From contig NZ_JAHKPS010000028.1 of NCBI RefSeq assembly GCF_018860565.1, forward strand, positions 248,001 through 312,000: a stretch of DNA of 64,000 nucleotides, given 5' to 3'. Below are positions 50,347 to 58,691 of the stretch, piece by piece. Every line of letters begins with the position of its first letter. Position 1 is the first letter of the stretch. The DNA is from Winogradskyella psychrotolerans (GTDB taxonomy: Bacteria > Bacteroidota > Bacteroidia > Flavobacteriales > Flavobacteriaceae). Both the position numbers and the translations under genes were made by a program. The notes beneath the pieces are model-generated. The model searched no databases and was not told the DNA's origin. It saw only the letters and a list, made by a program, of their open reading frames with translations.

Positions 50347-51534
50347 TTAAATAAAGTTCAATTGTTTTTGTTGACTCGGAATAATTTCTTCTACAGAAAC
50401 ATCCATCCACTTCGAAAGTATTGTAGCGTAAACGGATCTAAAATCTACATTGTATTTTAAATCGCCATTAGTATCCAAATCATTTAAACTCGCCAAATCA
50501 TTATAAAACCCAGCCTGCTTTAAACCCTTACCAATTACAAATACATTATTAGCAGCTCCATGATCAGTACCATTAGCTGCATTTTGTTTAACGCGTCTTC
50601 CAAATTCAGAAAAGGTTAAAATCAGCGTATCTTTAAACGTATCATTTCGTTTTAAATCGTTTACAAATGCCGCTACACTTCCTGCATATTGTGACAACAA
50701 TTTTGTTTGCTTATTATTTTGATTGGCATGCGTATCAAATCCTCCAAGAGACGCATAAAACACCTTCGTATCTAAATCTGAATTAATAAATTGGGCCACA
50801 TTTTTGAGTTGTTTTGCAAATGCATTTTGAGGATAGGTTTCTTGTGATGTTTTTACATCTGTATGTTCAAAAATATAATTGGCAGAGGACTTGGCTTCAA
50901 TCATGGTTTGATACAAATACCCTAAGTTATGCTCACTTAAATGGGCATCGTTATAATGACTTAATACATTTTTGAAATAGGGATCTTTTGCCGAATTATA
51001 CAATACCCTAAAATCATTAGTGGCAATGCCATTAAAGTGTTCACCTTTCATGGCCAAACTAAGCTGCTCATCAATTTCTATGGCATTGTAGGGTTGTTTT
51101 CCATGCTGATCTAAATAACGACCTAACCAACCACTTTGCAGGTATTCATCTGAGCCACTTGCTGTTTGCCAAATATCCATAGACCTAAAATGTGATCGCA
51201 CAGGATTTGGATAACCGACATTATTAATGATAGATAATTCACCGTTATCAAACAACGCACGTAAAGGACTTAAACTTGGATGAAACCCTAAATCGTCATT
51301 TAGTTTTATTATATCTTTAGTAATCGCCAATTTTGGCCTTGCGTTGTAATACAGATCATTGTTGTGCGGAATTATAGTATTTAGTCCATCATTTCCTCCT
51401 GCCAATTGCACAATAACCAAACGCTTATATCCCAAACGTTCTGAAGCTACAGATTCAAAGGCTTTTACAAAATTAGGAACAAAAAATAAGCTGCTCGCTA
51501 GTGCGGAATTCTTAAGAAATTTTCGTCTATCCAT
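50347..51534 (-). CDS. DUF1501 family exported protein (Tat-type signal)
   Basis: The 395-residue protein begins MDRRKFLKNSALASSLFFVPNFVKA, a twin-arginine-like export signal. The sulfatase-like alkaline-phosphatase-fold domain of DUF1501 follows: LVIVQLAGGNDGLNTIIPHNNDLYYNARP, GYPNPVRSHFRSMDIWQTAS, GGFDTHANQ, LILTFSEFGRRVKQNAANGTDHGAAN. Start ATG 51534 lies two bases after the DUF1800 stop; a longer frame from 51579 would overlap that gene. DUF1501 and DUF1800 genes are nearly always paired; function is undetermined. Confidence 0.93.
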   Translation of the reverse strand: MDRRKFLKNSALASSLFFVPNFVKAFESVASERLGYKRLVIVQLAGGNDGLNTIIPHNNDLYYNARPKLAITKDIIKLNDDLGFHPSLSPLRALFDNGELSIINNVGYPNPVRSHFRSMDIWQTASGSDEYLQSGWLGRYLDQHGKQPYNAIEIDEQLSLAMKGEHFNGIATNDFRVLYNSAKDPYFKNVLSHYNDAHLSEHNLGYLYQTMIEAKSSANYIFEHTDVKTSQETYPQNAFAKQLKNVAQFINSDLDTKVFYASLGGFDTHANQNNKQTKLLSQYAGSVAAFVNDLKRNDTFKDTLILTFSEFGRRVKQNAANGTDHGAANNVFVIGKGLKQAGFYNDLASLNDLDTNGDLKYNVDFRSVYATILSKWMDVSVEEIIPSQQKQLNFI

Positions 51535-51536
51535 AA

Positions 51537-52898
51537 TTAACACATTTGATATTCTGGTAATGACATGAGCTGAACACAATACGCTTGTTTAGACACTTTT
51601 CTTAGTGTTTTTAAATAGTCAGAAGTCCCTTTATTAATAGTGCCTTGCAACATATAATCTTGAAGATCTTTGGTTTCAACAGCTTCAAAATTCTCTAAAA
51701 AAGCAGTCCAATTGGGTTGGGTTTTAAACGGTAATTTACCCTTATGCTTTTTCATGAATTTCTTTTTAAATTCATCATGTTCCCCTGAAGCAATTACAGC
51801 ATTATTCAAAATTACAGAAGGCAATTTTAAACGCACCATAATGGTATTGGCATCAATCCAAGCTTTATCGCCTTTCCAACCTGCCACATTTGGTGGATCT
51901 AACAGGGTTTGTCCTAGTAATTTTTGAATCTTAATAAGATCTCTTTCTTTTTCAAATGTAACAGGCACTGTATTAGTTAGGCCTACTAAATATTCTATAG
52001 GTGATTTAATTTTTGAGCCAATATTTGATTCATCATAAAACCAGTCTGACAGAAACACAAATCGCATTAAGTTTTCAATATTATAATCTTTAAAAAACAC
52101 CTCAGCCATAGCCTGGATATGCTTTTTATTCGGCTTTGGATTTACAAAATAACGGTAGATTTTATCTGAAATAAACACCGCACATTGTTTATTTTCGAGA
52201 ATTATATCGACAATATCATCTCCTGAAAAATTCCCCGTTTTGCCGAAAAAGGTTTTTAGTCCTTCATCATGCTGTTTATTTTTAAAATTGAAATTCCCTT
52301 CAAAATCATGATTATACCCTGTAAAGGCACGAGCACTTTCTTTAATAGCTGTTTCAGAATAGTGTCCTTCACCTAATGTAAACAACTCCATTAATTCGCG
52401 GGCAAAATTCTCATTTGGTTTTGCTTTTCTATTTTGATTACCATTTAAGTATTTAAGCATGGCTGCCTCTTTTGAAATGGCTTTCACAAACGCTTTAAAA
52501 TCACCGAGAGCATGCACTCTTAATGTATTATTGAATTGCTGAGCAAAAACCACATTATTAGACTTACATACAAAATGATTCGCCCAAAACAAGGTCATTT
52601 TCTCTCTTAAAAGTTCTTTAGGTTGTGCTAATTGATGTATCCAAGCGTAATTAAGATCTCTAAGTTTTTTTCTGCTTTTGTCTCTTATATCTTTAGCAAA
52701 TTCAGGATTGTCTTTTATTTTTTTTATCGTCACACCTTCCATAAAAGATAAATCTAATTGTAGTGGTGTTGATGATTTGGAGTCGGCAAAAAGTTGCTCA
52801 ACGACATCGTTTCTTCTTTTAGGCAAAGCATGCATGGTTTCAGGATGAATTCCAAAACCTGCTCGCCAATATAAATGCTGTAATTCTTTTAGTGCCAT
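51537..52898 (-). CDS. DUF1800 family protein
   Basis: The 453-residue protein has the family marks: LYWRAGFGIHPE at the N-terminus, a helical middle with MTLFWANHFVC, ENFARELMELFTLGEGHYSETAIKESARAFTGY, and LLGQTLLDPPNVAGWKGDKAWID near 330-350. No signal peptide is clear. It is cotranscribed with the DUF1501 gene two bases downstream. The pair is widespread in marine Bacteroidota and Planctomycetes, with no settled function. Confidence 0.93.
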   Translation of the reverse strand: MALKELQHLYWRAGFGIHPETMHALPKRRNDVVEQLFADSKSSTPLQLDLSFMEGVTIKKIKDNPEFAKDIRDKSRKKLRDLNYAWIHQLAQPKELLREKMTLFWANHFVCKSNNVVFAQQFNNTLRVHALGDFKAFVKAISKEAAMLKYLNGNQNRKAKPNENFARELMELFTLGEGHYSETAIKESARAFTGYNHDFEGNFNFKNKQHDEGLKTFFGKTGNFSGDDIVDIILENKQCAVFISDKIYRYFVNPKPNKKHIQAMAEVFFKDYNIENLMRFVFLSDWFYDESNIGSKIKSPIEYLVGLTNTVPVTFEKERDLIKIQKLLGQTLLDPPNVAGWKGDKAWIDANTIMVRLKLPSVILNNAVIASGEHDEFKKKFMKKHKGKLPFKTQPNWTAFLENFEAVETKDLQDYMLQGTINKGTSDYLKTLRKVSKQAYCVQLMSLPEYQMC

Positions 52899-52963
52899 AT
52901 TACTTTAGACTCTTATAATTATAAAACGTTTAAAACTAAAATTGATTGTTGTATTAAACAAAA

Positions 52964-52990
52964 AAAGCCATATCTCACGATACGGCTTTC
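52964..52990 (-). terminator. Terminator of the aldehyde dehydrogenase gene
   Basis: The stem AAAGCC-A-TATC with GATA-C-GGCTTT (52964-52989) has one mismatch and a TCAC loop; on the minus strand a T7 run follows. It is 24 bases past the stop at 53014. Confidence 0.78.
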
Positions 52991-53013
52991 TTTTAACAAT
53001 TATAAATTTAATT

Positions 53014-54567
53014 TTATAAATCAAACTTAATGCCTTGTGCTAATGGCAATTCGTCTGAGTAGTTAACCGTATTGGTTTGTCTTCTCATATACACTTTCCA
53101 TGCATCAGAACCAGACTCACGTCCACCTCCAGTTTCTTTTTCACCACCGAATGCACCTCCAATCTCAGCACCAGACGTTCCGATGTTGACGTTAGCAATT
53201 CCACAGTCAGAACCAGCATAAGATAAGAACTTCTCTGCTTCTTTCATCTCGTTAGTCATAATCGCTGATGACAACCCTTGAGCCACACCGTTTTGTTTCT
53301 CTATCGCATTTTCTACGTCTCCAGAATATTTCATTAAGTATAATATTGGAGCAAATGTTTCGTGTTGTACAATTTCAAAATGATTTTCAGCTTCGATGAT
53401 TGCTGGTTTAACGTAGCAACCACTTTCGTAACCTTCACCTTCTAAAACTCCACCTTCAACTAAAACGTTTCCGCCTTCTGCTTTTGCTTTTTCAATCGCC
53501 GCTAAATAGGTATTTACAGACTCTTTATCGATTAATGGTCCAACATGATTATTTTCATCTAACGGATTACCAATTTTAATCTGTCCGTAAGCACCAACAA
53601 TGGCATCGCGTACTTTATCGTAAACTGATTCGTGAATAATTAATCGGCGTGTCGATGTACAACGTTGTCCACAAGTACCCACAGCACCGAATACAGCACC
53701 AGGAACCACCACTTTTAAATCGGCAGTTGGTGTAATAATAATAGCATTATTTCCACCTAATTCTAATAACGACTTACCAAAACGTTCTGCCACTGTTTTA
53801 CCAACAATACGTCCCATTCTTGTAGAACCTGTAGCAGATACTAAAGGAATTCTATGGTCTGTAGTCATCATTTCACCTACTTTGTAGTCTCCATTAATGA
53901 TACAAGAAATACCTTCTGGTAAGTTATTTTCTTTTAGAATATCCGCAATAATATTCTGACAAGCTATTGAACACAACAATGATTTTTCAGAGGCTTTCCA
54001 AACACAAACATCACCACAAATCCAAGCTAAAGCAGTATTCCAAGCCCAAACAGCCACTGGAAAGTTAAATGCCGAAATAATACCAACCACACCAATTGGG
54101 TGCCATTGTTCTCTCATCACGTGACCAGGACGTTCTGAAGGAATGGTTTGTCCGTTTAATTGACGTGATAAACCAACAGCAAAATCACAGATATCAATCA
54201 TTTCTTGAACCTCACCGTAACCTTCTTGCAAGGATTTACCCATTTCATAAGACACTAATTTCCCTAAAGGTTCTTTTAGGTCTCTTAATTTATTACCAAA
54301 CTGACGTACAATTTCGCCACGTTGTGGTGCTGGTACATCTCTCCACGTTTTAAATGCGCTAGTGGCAGCATCCATAACTTTGTCGTAGTCTGCTCTTGTG
54401 GTTGTTTTTACTTTTCCTATTAATTTGCCATCTACAGGAGAGTAAGACTCTATAATATCTCCATTAGAAAAATTATTTGAACCTGTAGAAGATCCTTCAT
54501 TTATATCTTTTACGCCTAATTGTTTTAAGGCTTCTTTAATTCCGAAATCGGTAGCTACTGCTTCCAT
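53014..54567 (-). CDS. amaB: ALDH7-type aldehyde dehydrogenase (2-aminoadipic semialdehyde dehydrogenase-like)
   Basis: A 517-residue NAD-dependent aldehyde dehydrogenase of the antiquitin/AmaB branch, which oxidises 2-aminoadipic semialdehyde (piperideine-6-carboxylate) in lysine breakdown. Catalytic residues are in place: Asn168 in SAFNFPVAVW, Glu269 in LLELGGNN and Cys303 in GTCGQRCTSTRRL. The family-typical GGAFGGEKETGGGRESGSDAWKVYMRRQTNT is near the C-terminus. The N-terminus is close to the human ALDH7A1 pattern. It stands alone with its own terminator and a probable promoter box TAACTTCG at 54604-54611. Substrate is assigned by family only. Confidence 0.9.
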   Translation of the reverse strand: MEAVATDFGIKEALKQLGVKDINEGSSTGSNNFSNGDIIESYSPVDGKLIGKVKTTTRADYDKVMDAATSAFKTWRDVPAPQRGEIVRQFGNKLRDLKEPLGKLVSYEMGKSLQEGYGEVQEMIDICDFAVGLSRQLNGQTIPSERPGHVMREQWHPIGVVGIISAFNFPVAVWAWNTALAWICGDVCVWKASEKSLLCSIACQNIIADILKENNLPEGISCIINGDYKVGEMMTTDHRIPLVSATGSTRMGRIVGKTVAERFGKSLLELGGNNAIIITPTADLKVVVPGAVFGAVGTCGQRCTSTRRLIIHESVYDKVRDAIVGAYGQIKIGNPLDENNHVGPLIDKESVNTYLAAIEKAKAEGGNVLVEGGVLEGEGYESGCYVKPAIIEAENHFEIVQHETFAPILYLMKYSGDVENAIEKQNGVAQGLSSAIMTNEMKEAEKFLSYAGSDCGIANVNIGTSGAEIGGAFGGEKETGGGRESGSDAWKVYMRRQTNTVNYSDELPLAQGIKFDL

Positions 54568-54998
54568 ATTTGCTTATTTTTTATGAATTATTAAAATTTT
54601 ATGCGAAGTTACTAATAAAATGTCAGCTTTTCTCATAGCAACCATGTCAAAAAAGAGAACACTAAAGCGCTTTAAAATTTTATCTCTTAAAAGTGTACGC
54701 TACTTTAAATAAAGCCAAGTACTCCTATTTTTTAAAGATTAAAATCAAATGTAAAGACATTATTTGTAACAATTTAATATATTTAAACACAAATAGTTAC
54801 TCAACCTCAACTACAACCATCAACCTAATTTATTTTCAACCTAAAGAAAATAAATGATTACATTGTTTTGCTCAATTAGGCTATTCATCCTCCCCGAGAT
54901 TTTTTTCGAAATATTTTCCTATACCATAAACCAAACTCTCCCTATAGTTATCGGTATTATCATAACATATCCAACAAATAGATTATAACCAAAACAGT
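54568..54998. other. 430-base intergenic region between the dehydrogenase and the DUF6090 locus
   Basis: It is A/T-rich. Near the dehydrogenase start it holds a minus-strand TAACTTCG (54604-54611), seven of eight to the -7 box. A perfect 12-bp palindrome TAAAGCGCTTTA follows at 54663-54674. Around 54800-54840 the strand is a simple CAAC-rich run. No open frame of note, no RNA gene, and no promoter clearly serving the 54999 gene were seen. Confidence 0.5.
54663..54674. promoter_or_regulatory. Perfect 12-bp palindrome upstream of the dehydrogenase
   Basis: TAAAGCGCTTTA lies about 95 bases from the ALDH start and about 50 from its probable -7 box. It could be a binding site of a dimeric activator; the length alone is not conclusive. 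Confidence 0.35.
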
Positions 54999-55334
54999 AT
55001 GAAAAACAAAAAACCTAACTGGACCAAAACCGAATTACAAATCTACATTATGCTACTCTGTGCTAATGCCGATAAAACCGAAACTGAAGAAGAGTTAGAA
55101 ATGATACAAAACAAAACATCCAAGAAAACTTTTCTTAAAATGCATAAAAAATTCCATAAGCATTCTGAAAAAAAACGCTTTAAAAAAATAGACAACGTTA
55201 TCCATAATCATGATTACAGCCAAATGGAACTCGCAGCCTTTAGAAGAGAGATGTATAAAATTTTCTTCTCAGACTCTAGTTTTAGCATGTTAGAAGAGCG
55301 ACTAGATATAACCTTGGATAATATTCTTTACTAA
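54999..55334 (+). CDS. Small TerB-like helical protein ahead of the DUF6090 array
   Basis: The 111-residue soluble protein is entirely helical by pattern. The opening LQIYIMLLCANADKTETEEELEMIQ resembles the first helix pair of TerB-type domains, where an acidic NADKTETEEE loop follows a hydrophobic helix. A basic stretch (HKKFHKHSEKKRFKKI) follows, and helices run to the end. It has no signal peptide. It is 51 bases before the first DUF6090 copy on the same strand and may belong to that transcript. Family membership is a guess from pattern. Confidence 0.6.
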   Translation: MKNKKPNWTKTELQIYIMLLCANADKTETEEELEMIQNKTSKKTFLKMHKKFHKHSEKKRFKKIDNVIHNHDYSQMELAAFRREMYKIFFSDSSFSMLEERLDITLDNILY

Positions 55335-55342
55335 AAATCAAA

Positions 55343-55361
55343 TAAGATTCCCACTTTCTCA
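55343..55361. repeat. Diverged copy of the gattcccgctttctc repeat
   Basis: AAGATTCCCACTTTCTCAAG before the first DUF6090 copy matches the wording of the palindromic element at 57033-57053 (AAGATTCCCGCTTTCTCGGG), with loss of its perfect arms. Two related elements therefore lie at the start and inside the array. Confidence 0.5.
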
Positions 55362-55385
55362 AGAAGTTAAAAGATAAAATAAACA

Positions 55386-56168
55386 ATGATTAAGTTTTTT
55401 AGAAAAATAAGATACAACCTTATGGAAACAGGTAAAACAAGCAAGTACTTTAAATACGCAATAGGAGAAATTGTCCTTGTAGTGATTGGTATTCTCATAG
55501 CTCTTCAAATTAATAATTGGAACGAAAACAGAAAGAATACCCAATACGAACAAAACTATCTACAAAGAATTCTAAAGGATTTAAACAAAGACCAAGTAGA
55601 ACTTGAGATGCATTTCAATACAGACACCCTAAAACTAGATGCATTTACCGAGATAATGCGTATACAAAGGACTAATTCAATTACATCAAATCAACAAGCT
55701 TACTTAACGGCTCTAAGTAAAGTTCAAGGGACCAACTGGTTTGAAGGCAACGACGTAGTATTTAATGAAATGAAATTTTCTGGTAAGCTAGCGCTAATCG
55801 CTTCAGAGGAATTAAGAGAAAGTATACAAAACTATTATAAGCAAGTAGAAGAAGTTATAAAACAAGAAAACATCTACATTGCCTTACAGACAAGTGCATA
55901 TTACAGGATAAATGATTATACAGACAATGCATTTATAAGAGAGGCTTCAATGGCACCGAGATGGAATTCAAATACTAACGCGGTAACTTATGAAGATATC
56001 ATTCATTTTTACGATAATTTAAATGAAGTTCAAGAGAAAGAACTACTAAAAGATTTAACAATACTAAAAGAGAATATTTTGTACTGTAACAGAGTTAGAA
56101 CTACCCTCTACGAAAAAGGTAAAGCAACAATTAAACTCATAAATGACTATTTAGAAAAGAAGACATAA
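55386..56168 (+). CDS. DUF6090-type membrane protein, copy 1 of 7
   Basis: The 260-residue single-span membrane protein has a basic amphipathic N-terminus (MIKFFRKIRYNLMETGK) and a conserved YFKYAIGEIVLVVIGILIAL membrane segment (about 21-40). The INNWNENRK exit follows, then a 210-residue outer domain of coiled-coil character. That domain holds the paralogue motif near 127-152: NEMKFSGKLALI and LRESIQNYY. The positive-inside pattern puts the C-terminal part in the periplasm. The family is uncharacterised. This copy opens the array and follows the TerB-like gene by 51 bases. Confidence 0.85.
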   Translation: MIKFFRKIRYNLMETGKTSKYFKYAIGEIVLVVIGILIALQINNWNENRKNTQYEQNYLQRILKDLNKDQVELEMHFNTDTLKLDAFTEIMRIQRTNSITSNQQAYLTALSKVQGTNWFEGNDVVFNEMKFSGKLALIASEELRESIQNYYKQVEEVIKQENIYIALQTSAYYRINDYTDNAFIREASMAPRWNSNTNAVTYEDIIHFYDNLNEVQEKELLKDLTILKENILYCNRVRTTLYEKGKATIKLINDYLEKKT

Positions 56169-56182
56169 TAAAAGTAAAATCT

Positions 56183-56214
56183 CGTTGACCATTAGTTGAG
56201 ATAACCGCTTGCGG
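56183..56214. repeat. Leader repeat ending in CCGCTTGCGG, copy A
   Basis: GATAACCGCTTGCGGAAAA (from 56201) ends in the perfect CCGC-TT-GCGG hairpin (56205-56214), 20 bases before the ATG of copy 2. Roughly 37 bases align to the leader of copy 3 (57115-57148) with about ten differences. Confidence 0.55.
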
Positions 56215-56234
56215 AAAACATAAAAGTTAAAAAC

Positions 56235-56981
56235 ATGATTAAGTTTTTTAGAAAAATACGATACGACCTTATGGAAAAAAACAAAATAGGGAAGTACCTT
56301 AAATATGCCATTGGCGAAATTGTGCTTGTGGTTATTGGGATTTTAATTGCATTACAATTAAACAATCTCAATGATGAACGGAAGACTGAAAATTTAAGGC
56401 AAGTATATTATAAACAATTACTGCAAGATTTTGAGAACGACAAAGCATATATAAAAGAGCATTCTTCAAAAATAGATTCTAATATGGTAAAATTTAGAGC
56501 CTTTAAAGACATCTATAATCAACCAAACTTACCAATAACCAAAATAATTTCTAAAGTTAGAAATTTAGCTTGGCCACTTTATAATGTTCAATTCAAATCT
56601 AACACGATACATACTTTGCAGAATACTGGTGACATCAAATTAATGCCACCTATCATTAGAGAACAATTAATCAGTTTAGAAAAATATATAGAAGAAACAG
56701 AAAGAGTTTCTAAATACAACAATGATAAATCTGGTAAAGGGACATCTGCGGCAGCTAATAAATTTGGAAGTGAAGAATTTGCCTTTAAAAATATACAAAA
56801 TCAGCCCAAACTATTGGAATATGTATTTGAAGAAAAAAACTTAATAGAGCTTCTTATTAAATTAGAGTTTAGTCAATATATGAAGGTGGAATCGGAACAA
56901 GGAAGTCTTATAAGATTCAAGAAAATTCTAGCTGATATGGAAGAAATTGAAATTCTTATTAATAAGGAATTAAATAAATAA
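56235..56981 (+). CDS. DUF6090-type membrane protein, copy 2 of 7
   Basis: The 248-residue protein has the common N-terminus (MIKFFRKIRYDLMEKNK), the membrane span YLKYAIGEIVLVVIGILIAL and then LNNLNDERK. The outer domain keeps the core motif as HTLQNTGDIKLM and IREQLISLEKY (about 123-148), but otherwise shares little with copy 1. Its nearest relation by eye is copy 3 (both have DKAY near residue 70 and NQPNLP/NKPNLS in the first half). The leader has the CCGCTTGCGG hairpin. Confidence 0.85.
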   Translation: MIKFFRKIRYDLMEKNKIGKYLKYAIGEIVLVVIGILIALQLNNLNDERKTENLRQVYYKQLLQDFENDKAYIKEHSSKIDSNMVKFRAFKDIYNQPNLPITKIISKVRNLAWPLYNVQFKSNTIHTLQNTGDIKLMPPIIREQLISLEKYIEETERVSKYNNDKSGKGTSAAANKFGSEEFAFKNIQNQPKLLEYVFEEKNLIELLIKLEFSQYMKVESEQGSLIRFKKILADMEEIEILINKELNK

Positions 56982-57032
56982 TGAAAGCACAACAATGTTT
57001 CTACTTCATTATAACCAACAATTAATCAATAA

Positions 57033-57053
57033 GATTCCCGCTTTCTCGGGAAA
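57033..57053. repeat. Palindromic element TTCCCG-CTTTCT-CGGGAA
   Basis: Perfect 6-bp arms (57035-57040, 57047-57052) around CTTTCT, in the gap between copies 2 and 3. This matches the flavobacterial attcccgc...gcgggaat family of intergenic repeats. Confidence 0.6.
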
Positions 57054-57058
57054 TGACT

Positions 57059-57118
57059 ATGATAAAATTCTTTAGGTTATCGAAACACAATTTTGCAAAA
57101 GCAAAATCAAAGGTCTAG
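57059..57118 (+). pseudogene. Start-like fragment MIKFFR of a DUF6090 copy, or leader peptide
   Basis: ATG at 57059 reads MIKFFRLSKHNFAKAKSKV and stops at 57118. Its first six residues equal the invariant start of the array genes; the rest does not match the family. It sits in the leader of copy 3 among three hairpins. It may be the relic of a lost copy, a product of repeat insertion, or a short upstream peptide. Confidence 0.4.
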
Positions 57119-57148
57119 CAGACCTTTGGTGAAGATAGCCGCTTGCGG
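57090..57148. repeat. Three adjacent hairpins in the leader of copy 3 (includes leader repeat, copy B)
   Basis: ATTTTGC-AAAA-GCAAAAT (57090-57107) is followed directly by CAAAGGTCT-AGC-AGACCTTTG (57108-57128) and then CCGC-TT-GCGG (57139-57148). All arms are perfect. The last part is the same repeat as at 56183-56214. Confidence 0.65.
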
Positions 57149-57168
57149 AAAAAATAGAAACTAAAAAT

Positions 57169-57912
57169 ATGATTAAATTTTTCAGATATATTAGAAAAGA
57201 CCTCATGGAACAAAACAAAACATCCAAATACTTTAAATACGCCATTGGCGAAATTGTGCTTGTGGTTATTGGGATTTTGATTGCACTCTCTATTAACAAC
57301 TGGAATCAGTCACGGAAAGAAAACATATTAGCGAAAAATTACTACAATCGACTTTTATCAGATTTAAAAGCTGATAAAGCGTATGCCAATAGATATATCT
57401 CAAGAGTTGATTCTTCTCTGGTATTATACGATAACTATAGAAAAAGCTATAATAAACCGAATTTAAGCCTTGCAGAAATTATTCAAAATTTAGGGACAAA
57501 CGACGTTAACACATTTCATATAGAATACAAAACAAAAACTATAGAAACCTTAATTAATACGGGTGATTTACAAATATTAACCCCAAAGATAATAGATGTA
57601 ATAACTGAATATAATGGTAGTAAAAACCAGATTGAAATACTTGCTAGGGACAACAATGAAGATGTTAATGATTTGTTGAAAAATCTTGCTCTCAAAGGTG
57701 GAGTCCTACTTAATATTAAGAACTATCCTAATCAGCCAGAATTATTTAAAAAATTAGATTTTGATGATAGAATTCCAGATATGATAATAGCATTTGAATC
57801 CTACGTTATTTGGAAACAAGCTGTGAATAGAACTAGTATTAAAGAGCTTACTAAAATCAATAAAACCGCAGATTCCATTATTGAAATTATTAAACTAGAA
57901 TTAAAAAAATAA
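57169..57912 (+). CDS. DUF6090-type membrane protein, copy 3 of 7
   Basis: The 247-residue protein has N-terminus MIKFFRYIRKDLMEQNK, span YFKYAIGEIVLVVIGILIAL and SINNWNQSRK. The outer domain carries the core motif as ETLINTGDLQIL and IIDVITEYN (about 123-147) with coiled-coil flanks. Its DNA for residues about 17-35 is almost identical to that of copies 6 and 7, which suggests exchange between copies. It follows a leader with three hairpins. Confidence 0.85.
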   Translation: MIKFFRYIRKDLMEQNKTSKYFKYAIGEIVLVVIGILIALSINNWNQSRKENILAKNYYNRLLSDLKADKAYANRYISRVDSSLVLYDNYRKSYNKPNLSLAEIIQNLGTNDVNTFHIEYKTKTIETLINTGDLQILTPKIIDVITEYNGSKNQIEILARDNNEDVNDLLKNLALKGGVLLNIKNYPNQPELFKKLDFDDRIPDMIIAFESYVIWKQAVNRTSIKELTKINKTADSIIEIIKLELKK

Positions 57913-57934
57913 TGAAAGTACAAACCATTAACCA

Positions 57935-58642
57935 ATGATAAAATTCTTTAGACACATTAGACAGCAATTACTTTCTGAAAACAAGTTCAGTAAATATTTA
58001 CTCTATGCCATTGGCGAAATAGTGCTGGTAATAATAGGTATTCTAATTGCATTAGCTATTGACGAAAATGCAAAAGACAAAAACAACTTAGAATTACGCG
58101 ATTTATATATCATTCAGTTAGAAGATGAAGCCAACCGCAACCTAAATCGATTAAATGAGCTTAAGGAGTTTACAATTGAAATGCTTAATGAAGTTGATAC
58201 TTTAGGTTACATATTATACACCAAAGATTTCGATAACCCCAAATTGCCACCAAAAGCCTTTAGGCTCATGGATACAGACTACTTTAATCCATCAACGGTA
58301 ACCTACGAAAATTTGAAGTTTTCTGGAGACCTGAAATTGTTTGATGATTTAAACTTACGTAACGCTATTTCTGAACCTTACGAAACTTTTAATGATATAA
58401 AAGTCGTTGAAGATTTGGATTTTGATGGGTTTAATAATTATTATCATGATTTTTTAATTAAAAATGTAAGCTTTTTTGAAATGCAACTAACTGCAAAAAG
58501 TTATGCAAAAGAAATCCATTTTCAGAATTATATTCTAGCAAGGAAAACATCTTTAAATTTTAATAAAGAGGCCTATGAGCGATCCATTGAATCCTTAAAT
58601 CAACTAAAGACCATTTTTGCAGAATTAAAAAAAGACAATTAA
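57935..58642 (+). CDS. DUF6090-type membrane protein, copy 4 of 7 (most divergent)
   Basis: The 235-residue protein has N-terminus MIKFFRHIRQQLLSENK. The span is altered, YLLYAIGEIVLVIIGILIAL, and the exit is AIDENAKDK in place of the INNWNE of the others. The core motif is ENLKFSGDLKLF and LRNAISEPYE (about 128-152). It thus keeps both invariant parts but has the most diverged N-terminus of the set. It begins 22 bases after copy 3. Confidence 0.84.
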   Translation: MIKFFRHIRQQLLSENKFSKYLLYAIGEIVLVIIGILIALAIDENAKDKNNLELRDLYIIQLEDEANRNLNRLNELKEFTIEMLNEVDTLGYILYTKDFDNPKLPPKAFRLMDTDYFNPSTVTYENLKFSGDLKLFDDLNLRNAISEPYETFNDIKVVEDLDFDGFNNYYHDFLIKNVSFFEMQLTAKSYAKEIHFQNYILARKTSLNFNKEAYERSIESLNQLKTIFAELKKDN

Positions 58643-58691
58643 ACAACTAATATTTAAACCGTTGCACTTTATGACCACCAACCGCTAACCC

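Noticed and set aside
45982..54567. A defence island around the AlbA_2 gene
   Set aside because: Neighbours are an aldo/keto reductase, SDR, HD protein, export pair and ALDH; no nuclease, methylase or toxin gene was seen.
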